This document shows positions 58,046 through 64,000 of a DNA stretch of 64,000 bases, piece after piece. How positions within the stretch are numbered: the first letter of the stretch is position 1; each line of letters begins with the position of its first letter. Origin of the DNA: Conoideocrella luteorostrata (lineage: Eukaryota > Ascomycota > Sordariomycetes > Hypocreales > Clavicipitaceae); NCBI GenBank assembly GCA_032433595.1, contig JASWJB010000135.1:1-64000 (forward strand), in the 5' to 3' direction. The notes under the pieces were generated by a model. That model searched no databases. It had not been told where the DNA came from and saw nothing but the letters and a program-made list of their open reading frames with translations. The position numbers and the translations under genes are program-made.

Positions 58046-59550
58046 TTCGTAGCTTCTTGGCAACAATGTAGCACTATATTGTGAACGGTCTTAATCTCTG
58101 ACCTTCTAACAATCTAGTCTCCTCCTTCCCTACTTATACTTCGCCGCTACCCCGCAGTAAAGAGTTTGCTAGCTACATGATACTCTCCTCTAATAGGTTG
58201 AGGTGTGCCTCTAGATTCACGACGTCACGTGGTCCCTGAATGCCCTCACAAGTAGTAGTCTCTGACACAGCTTTGTGTCACAAAGTTCAGCAAAAGGTGA
58301 AGCTCCACACTAATAGCGTGAATAATGCATTTTATATAGCCTGGGACACACACCCCCAACCTGTGTTATGATGCCTCGTTGTACCATGTGTAGCACAACG
58401 CAAGATGAATTCTATCCAAGCCCTTATATAATGCTGCCGCTATCATGAGGTAGTCCCGCTACGGTCCCTATAGGTGCTGTAGGCCCGGGATCATGCCCTA
58501 GTCTGCCTGCTTGATTCAATTCTGTAGCTTTTCTATAGTCTGTGTGGCCTCTGTGATCTCTGATTAGTGGCGAAAAACTGGTTAGAAACCGATGTCGCTA
58601 GCCAGTTAGAATTGCTGCAAAGTCGATTTAAGTCTACTAACTATGACCGCCAACGAGAGACTCTGGCTAGATATAAGCAGATTCTAAAAGGCACCTCAAA
58701 CGGACCCGCAATTACCGAATCCGATTTGCTCAAGATCGTCATTAGCGACGAGTACAATACTGTTGGAACTCATGGTTACTTCTACTTGGTTGCTGTTATC
58801 AAAAGTGAGTGTTCGTCGCGGGAATTGTGGTAGTTGTACATGTGAGGAGAAAAGCTTGGCTGGAGCGGCAGCCTACGATTCCATTTTAGTTTCTCAGCCA
58901 ATATAAAATATAGTGCATGCAGAGGCCAACCTTCCTGCGTGCTAAGACCCACTATATCCACCGTGACACAGTCTTTTTGACCAAGGTTAGGAAATACAGC
59001 GCTGTTTATACAATCTGTACATCAAAACACTTCAAGAAATTTCTTCGCCAAATAGAGCACTTTCCATACTGGAACAAGTCCTGACCCATGACGCTATCAA
59101 AGATGTTCTATGTCAAGCCAATCGTTCGCCGGATTTGAAAGGATGACTCCGTCGATGAGCCAGTTCTGGAGCAAAGTTTCAAAGCTTTGGACAGCCACGG
59201 ATTATAATAGAGCTCGCGAGAGCGATTGACTTTGTAACCACATCTACCCAAACTTTGCAGAAGCAGAAGGTACATTTGGGTGTTGCAGATGAACTATAAT
59301 TCAAAAAAATTGATGAGTTTTGCTTGCAATATTCCTATGATATTCAAGATACATGGGACAGGACAGATCCCCAGCAGTGCCCGATGGTGATGACCATTAC
59401 CACAGACGTTAGTCGCAATATCGTATCCTGTTACTTCCACCTAATTATAACCATCCAGGACCTCATTCTAACGCGCCCAAAAGTTAGCAGGAGGTGAGGC
59501 ATCATAGCTAAGCAAGAGGGTCTAGCAAATTTACCTGGTAAACTGAGTGT
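58046..59550. other. Gene-poor region, one unassigned open stretch
   Basis: An open stretch at 58567-58833 (plus strand) starts from a GTG codon and has a helical look, followed by a GTGAGT at 58804 that could be a donor, but no partner exon is found. It may be a gene remnant. The rest is A+T-rich spacer. Confidence 0.35.
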
Positions 59551-59802
59551 TTAACACACACAAACGGCGTTGCCGACATTGCCGTGGAATGGAGGGGGAT
59601 CAAAGCCGCAGCAACCCGGAGAGCAGATATAGCCATCTTGCCAGTGACCATTGTAACTGCAGTACACAATGTTTGTTCTGGAATCGTCGCAGAGGGTGAG
59701 TTGGCCAGGGCCCTGATAGGTACAGCTATCACCGGCCCAGAGGGCAACAGCCGTGTTGGCCAGCGCGGCGGCGACGCTGGCGAGGGGCAAAATATTGCGC
59801 AT
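59551..59802 (-). CDS. Small secreted cysteine-rich protein (8 Cys)
   Basis: This intronless ORF encodes 83 residues: a signal peptide MRNILPLASVAAALANTAVA, then a short mature chain with eight cysteines including a CC pair and a terminal VCVC. The spacing (single Cys x4, then CC, then C-x-C) suggests four disulphides. Small size, secretion and even Cys number make it an effector or antimicrobial candidate. I recognise no family. It ends close to gene-poor sequence on both sides. Confidence 0.7.
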   Translation of the reverse strand: MRNILPLASVAAALANTAVALWAGDSCTYQGPGQLTLCDDSRTNIVYCSYNGHWQDGYICSPGCCGFDPPPFHGNVGNAVCVC

Positions 59803-60681
59803 AATCAGCGGCGGGAAATATGAAGATAATGGCTTTGGAGTTTGTGTGTAGAGTACCGAGACAGGCGGCAGGGGGTTAGATTATTTATCCCTGGGACGAC
59901 TGTACACACATGCGCGTCATACATACACCATGTTTATGCAATGCTCCTGCAGAACTAAATTTAACGACACTGCCATGCAGCTCCATAGTACATACGCAAG
60001 CTATTGCTTAGAATAAACTCTCAGCCTAGGAAAAAAAAGGCGGCAAGTATCCGATCAAGACACCAGTGGATAGCGTTTGGTCTTGATCCCATTACTTCCT
60101 CGTGATGGAGCAAATGCCTACACCCCTGGGGCTGGTCTTGTTTCTTTGTATATGTTCCTTCGCTAGTCTTTCAGGCTTTCAGCATTTCCACTCTTACATC
60201 TCCCTAGCCAGCTGCATGTTCTATTTCATGATAACGCCCACTCCAGCTTCATGATGCCGTCGAGTTCTCAAACGTACAACGGAAGAGTCTTCATTTTTTG
60301 CATAGCTTTCCCTTTTTCTTCGTTTTAAGTATCGAGTATGCCTTCTACAGACAGTCAAAAAGCCTGCTTACCCGGTGTTGGATATGAGACGGCTGTCTGG
60401 AGTGATAAAAAGGGTCAAAATAACAAGGTTACCAATCAAGCATCATTTCGTGGTACACGATTCCCATTTCGATCACCTCTTATATCCTTTATGAAGCATG
60501 AAGTTTTCTAGCCGAGCACTCGTCCCAAATACTCCCATCCCAGCAATACGCTACGGATCGCCCGAACTTTGATATAGCACCCCAGAGTAGCCGGGACGGG
60601 AATTTGCGCTCGCTGGAGTTCTGTCCATCGCCCATCTGCTCGGCCAAGAATTAGCTATGCAGATATTTCAATGCTTGCATA
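59803..60681. other. Intergenic, no gene seen
   Basis: This is the upstream region of the small secreted protein gene. No other supported feature is present. Confidence 0.4.
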
Positions 60682-61140
60682 TTAACCTGATAAGCGTTCA
60701 CATCTGTCACACAAAATAGCGTAGCCCGAGACACTTTTCATGTGTAATTTTGACACTAAAATAGGCTCATATTTTCCTACGACAACACCGTAGCTGAAAT
60801 TGCTGGCCCGAAATATCAGCGTGGCATCGCCTGCGATGTTAGCTTCCAAAATCAGATCCTTTATATTGATTTCAAAAACAGCCTTGCCACTCTGTGACTT
60901 GTCGACAAAAACGTGACCCAAGTCTGGTGTGAAGTTTTCGTCGTATATAACCCATCCGACGGTCTTCAACTGGTCTGTGGGAGCTCTTGATATCTTGCTT
61001 AGCCATCGTGTTACAGAAATCACATTGGCAGCTATACTGAGAAGCTTGCAAAGTGTGCTATATCTACTGTAAAGGCTCCGGATTTCTTTTGTGTGTGTGT
61101 GTGTGTGGAATTGGATGTTGTTGGAAGTGATGAAAGACAT
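60682..61140 (-). CDS. Uncertain ORF overlapping a dispersed element
   Basis: An ORF of 152 codons starts with MSFITSNNIQFHTHTHTKEI, whose His-Thr part comes from a GT dinucleotide run. The middle (GWVIYDENFTPDLGHVFVDK, then FEINIKDLILEANIAGDATL) looks protein-like with strand pattern. Its 3' end overlaps a copy of the short dispersed element (about 60705-60790). It may be a small gene, part of a mobile repeat, or chance. No family is recognised. Confidence 0.35.
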   Translation of the reverse strand: MSFITSNNIQFHTHTHTKEIRSLYSRYSTLCKLLSIAANVISVTRWLSKISRAPTDQLKTVGWVIYDENFTPDLGHVFVDKSQSGKAVFEINIKDLILEANIAGDATLIFRASNFSYGVVVGKYEPILVSKLHMKSVSGYAILCDRCERLSG

Positions 61141-61955
61141 GGTTGCAATGGGGGGGGGTTTCCAATTTGTACTGCTACTGAGCGGATCTTTGTTTGGGGC
61201 GGAATGATCAATGGCTTACAAGGCGAATCATCAGTGAAAAGTACAATGAATATCTTAGGTATAGTACTACGTATCCTGATTTGGTTTCGGACCCTCTGCT
61301 CATCAAGCCTATCTTTTCAACCAGAGCCGCCCAGAAGTCTTGCATTTTGTGGCAGCCTCAAGTGGGGTAAGTAATCTAACTAACCACAAAATTATGACAG
61401 ACTTGACAGGGAACATGGCCACAGAAAATGGGACTATCTGTTTCTGGAAAGGCCCGAAATTACTGCCAAGACAATTGTAGCCCTACAAGATCACGGTAGA
61501 ACTTCCCCCCGGGCCGCCCGTGACCACCTAACTAATTGAAGCCTCTTGGGTGGGTGCGGTGCGGCGCCGAACCGTTACCGGACGTGACTTTTGACCCAGC
61601 TTAACAGCAACCCGTTTTCATAGTTGGAAGAGACGTTCGTAACGAGGATCGAGCATCCACTTGTAGTGTTAGGGACAAGCGTTGGTGACACTGCGTGGCG
61701 TCATGCTGCCGAATGGCGGATACGGGCCGAGCTGGCCGCTAGGGGCAACGACAACCGCTGAGCGACTATTTCGGCAAATACTAGATTGGTAGGGACAAAG
61801 GTTTTTGTGGTGAAATCAGTGATACTTAAACTAGCAGCTGTACTCTGTACACAATGAAGACGTCGATCGGTCCTTACCCCTCGACCCTGCAAATATTACA
61901 GTCATACAGAGCAATGACCTCACTCTTTCAGTCAGCCTTTTCTTGTCCAATGCTT
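61141..61955. other. Intergenic, no gene seen
   Basis: Short ORFs only. The GT dinucleotide run at about 61091-61107 lies just inside the previous ORF. Confidence 0.4.
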
Positions 61956-63253
61956 CTATGGAGTCACCGTGAACATGGTAGCCGTTACAAGGAGTGCGAA
62001 TAAGGCAGCAAAGACCGTGGAGTTCATAGCCGTGCTGTTGCTGGACGCCGCGCTAGGCACGCCAACTGAGGTGGCAGCTGCGGCACTGGCGGCAGGCAAC
62101 GACGCAACACTACTTGTAGCAGTGCTCAAAGAGGTCGTGTACGAGCTCTGGGTGGTATTGGCGGAGCTTCTCGTGATATTAGCCGAGCTTGCTGTAGTCT
62201 GGGTAGAAACCAGAGTGCTGGCTCCGGTGGAACTGATAGAAACCTTGACAGAGCCAGAAGCCATAGAGGTCGCGGAGGTGGCTTCAGAGTGGCTAACCTC
62301 GGCCGTGTTCACCGGCTTGGATGAGTCTGCCGCGTTGTTGACACTGCCATCCTTGAGCCTGATCTGGATGCTCTTGGCGCTTCCAGAGCGGTCACCATAG
62401 CTGTATTCCTTGACATCCTTCTTCGTGGCTGAGTGGCCGCCAGCATAGTCCGTGATCTTAACGCTCTTATAAATGGCTGTAGAGGGGCCACCCGAAAAGT
62501 CGGCAATACCACCGGCCCATGTGATAGCACCGTCAGTATTTCCCTCATAGCCAGCAACCCAAGAACCGAGTTTTACTCGCATAGGACTCTGAGGGAAATT
62601 CTCGCCAACATCAGTCCGTTTCAACGTACGCTCTAGCCTGCCGTCAATAAACCAGTCAATCTTATCAGGGGTCCAATCAAAAGCATAGGTGTGCATGCTG
62701 GACATAGCGTTATTGACTTTGTGGCTAGCGCCTCGATCGTATTTGCTAACATCCCCCTTATAAAAATAGTTGGACTGGATCTGCTCGTTGTTGGAGCCGA
62801 CCGTCTCATAATCAATCTCATCAAGGTTATCAGAAAGGAGAACAAGGCTGGTAATAATACCCTTGCCAGGGGCAGCCTGTACCTCGACCTCAACACGGCC
62901 AAAGAAGATGTATTCATTACTGCGGAGAGTAGGGGCCTGGCCTTGCTTCGCCATTTTAAAAACGGCACCGCGTGAATCATATGTGACGGGTGTGCCATCC
63001 ATGACGGTGAAAACATCACATGCGCCCTTGGTGAAGTCGCAGTCGCCATTGTTCTTGCCCATCGCAGGGTCAGCAGGGCAGTCTATAGGCAACAAAGAAA
63101 ATAAAATTAGCGACTCTGCGCATATGCGATAAGGGCATTAGGAGAGAAGATCGAACCTTTTTCGAGGGGATTGCACTCCGTAAAGGTCTGGGCAACAACC
63201 ATGGAAGAGGCAGCAAGCACCGCGCCAAAGACTGGGAATGGTTTAAACAACAT
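61956..63253 (-). CDS. GH16 CRH-type chitin-glucan transglycosylase, GPI-anchored
   Basis: Exons 63253-63157 and 63082-61956 join over a 74-nt GTTCGA..CTATAG intron to give 407 residues. A signal peptide (MLFKPFPVFGAVLAASSMVV) is followed by FTECNPLEKDCPADPAMG. The GH16 domain shows IFFGRVEVEVQAAPGKGIIT, LVLLSDNLDEIDYETVGSNN with the catalytic E-x-D-x-E (here EIDYE), then YFYKGDVSKYDRG and FDWTPDKIDWFIDGR. From about residue 250 it is Ser/Thr/Ala-rich, and it ends in a hydrophobic GPI tail (STVFAALFALLVTATMFTVT). CRH proteins cross-link chitin to glucan in the wall. No CBM18 is visible. A TATA-like box lies near 63445 on this strand. Confidence 0.93.
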
Positions 63254-64000
63254 GATCGCCGGTGCGAAAGGCAAAAAATAAAATAAAGTAAAATAAAATT
63301 GCGTGAAACGAGCGTTTTCTGAATGTGGGAGGTCAGCGAGGACACTGAAAATGAGCGGAAATAATGCTCTTGAGCAGAATAGAGAAGTGACGAGACGTTA
63401 GCTTGATGAGGTACAAGATATGGGAGCCGAGAGTCGTACCGGAGTATATAAACACATGCCTAATAGGAGTGCACACGAGGCGGCTCGTCAAATGGCCAAG
63501 GTTACCTCGACGCTCTCCACTCCCTACCAACCCCTTGTCCTGGACCCTTCCACCAACCTACCAAGCAGATGGAAGATGCCATATTCTTGGTGGGGCAAAG
63601 GGGAAATGCTTTCCTTGTTGGATACGAGTTGCATACGAGACATTTGTTATTTCAAAAGGGGGCCAAGGCCTCGGGGGTTAAGGTGGATAACGCACTAAAC
63701 TAAAGATGGAAAGAAACGCCTATGCTAGAGATAATCCCTGCGGGCACTTGGGAAGGAAAATTTTCAACATATTTTTCAGATTTATCTTAAGCATTTGCTC
63801 CGTTCGCCGTACTTGCTACTATCGTAATCAATCGGACGTGTATTTATTTTCTGTGCCTTCATGGGGATCTTTTGATGATGTTCAATATTCTTCCATAGCG
63901 TTGGATTCCGTAGCCTTTGGGCCTGAGGCAGGATGTGAGAGGTCATGACTCGAGGGAAACGGGATAATACAGGAAGGTGCTGAAGCGTCGTCCAGGGGTG
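63254..64000. other. Promoter side of the GH16 gene and window edge
   Basis: A TATATAAA-type box at about 63445 fits the GH16 start. A small ORF at 63706-63948 is not convincing. No gene is supported up to the end of the window. Confidence 0.4.

Overview
The window is nuclear DNA of a filamentous ascomycete. Most genes carry short introns (about 40-110 nt) with GT donors, CTNAC-like branch sites and AG acceptors. The families are typical of Pezizomycotina: two HET proteins, a CFEM-domain PTH11-type receptor, a large Zn2Cys6 regulator, GPI-anchored GH76 and GH16 wall enzymes, and small secreted Cys-rich proteins. The protein style and the short TACGGAGTA motif suggest Sordariomycetes, probably Hypocreales near Metarhizium or Pochonia. 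That placement is inference. No tRNA, rRNA, CRISPR array or intact transposon was found.

0-28 kb is mostly housekeeping with some accessory genes: a thioredoxin-like protein with an unusual active site (-), a conserved small protein (-), a disordered nuclear-type protein (-), a HET protein (-), a HAD hydrolase (+), a small acidic protein (-), a Tim17/22/23-family protein (+), proline dehydrogenase (+), the KEOPS subunit CGI121 (-), a large Zn2Cys6 regulator (+), a ZNF207/BuGZ-like zinc-finger protein (+) and a conserved acidic protein (-). Several appear only after joining exons across introns; the joins are given with each gene.

28-45 kb is accessory. It holds decayed or unrecognised coding scraps (28-31 kb), a CFEM-GPCR rebuilt from four exons, an intronless 762-residue HET protein, a bacterial-style type I periplasmic-binding-protein homologue, a secreted 15-Cys protein, a divergent pair (an unknown three-exon protein and a HExxH putative metallopeptidase), a 9-bp minisatellite and a small membrane protein.

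45-64 kb is gene-poor and surface-oriented. It holds a GPI-anchored GH76 enzyme, a 417-residue secreted protein, a three-exon aquaglyceroporin, an RWD-domain protein, a DUF3669-like pseudogene, a secreted 8-Cys protein and a GPI-anchored GH16 CRH-type transglycosylase. Four diverged copies of a short element lie in the same orientation between 45 and 61 kb.

There is no obvious biosynthetic cluster or operon-like system. GH76, GH16, CFEM receptor, aquaglyceroporin and small secreted proteins would all act at the cell surface. The most unusual item is the periplasmic-binding-protein-like gene at 36.9-38.0 kb.
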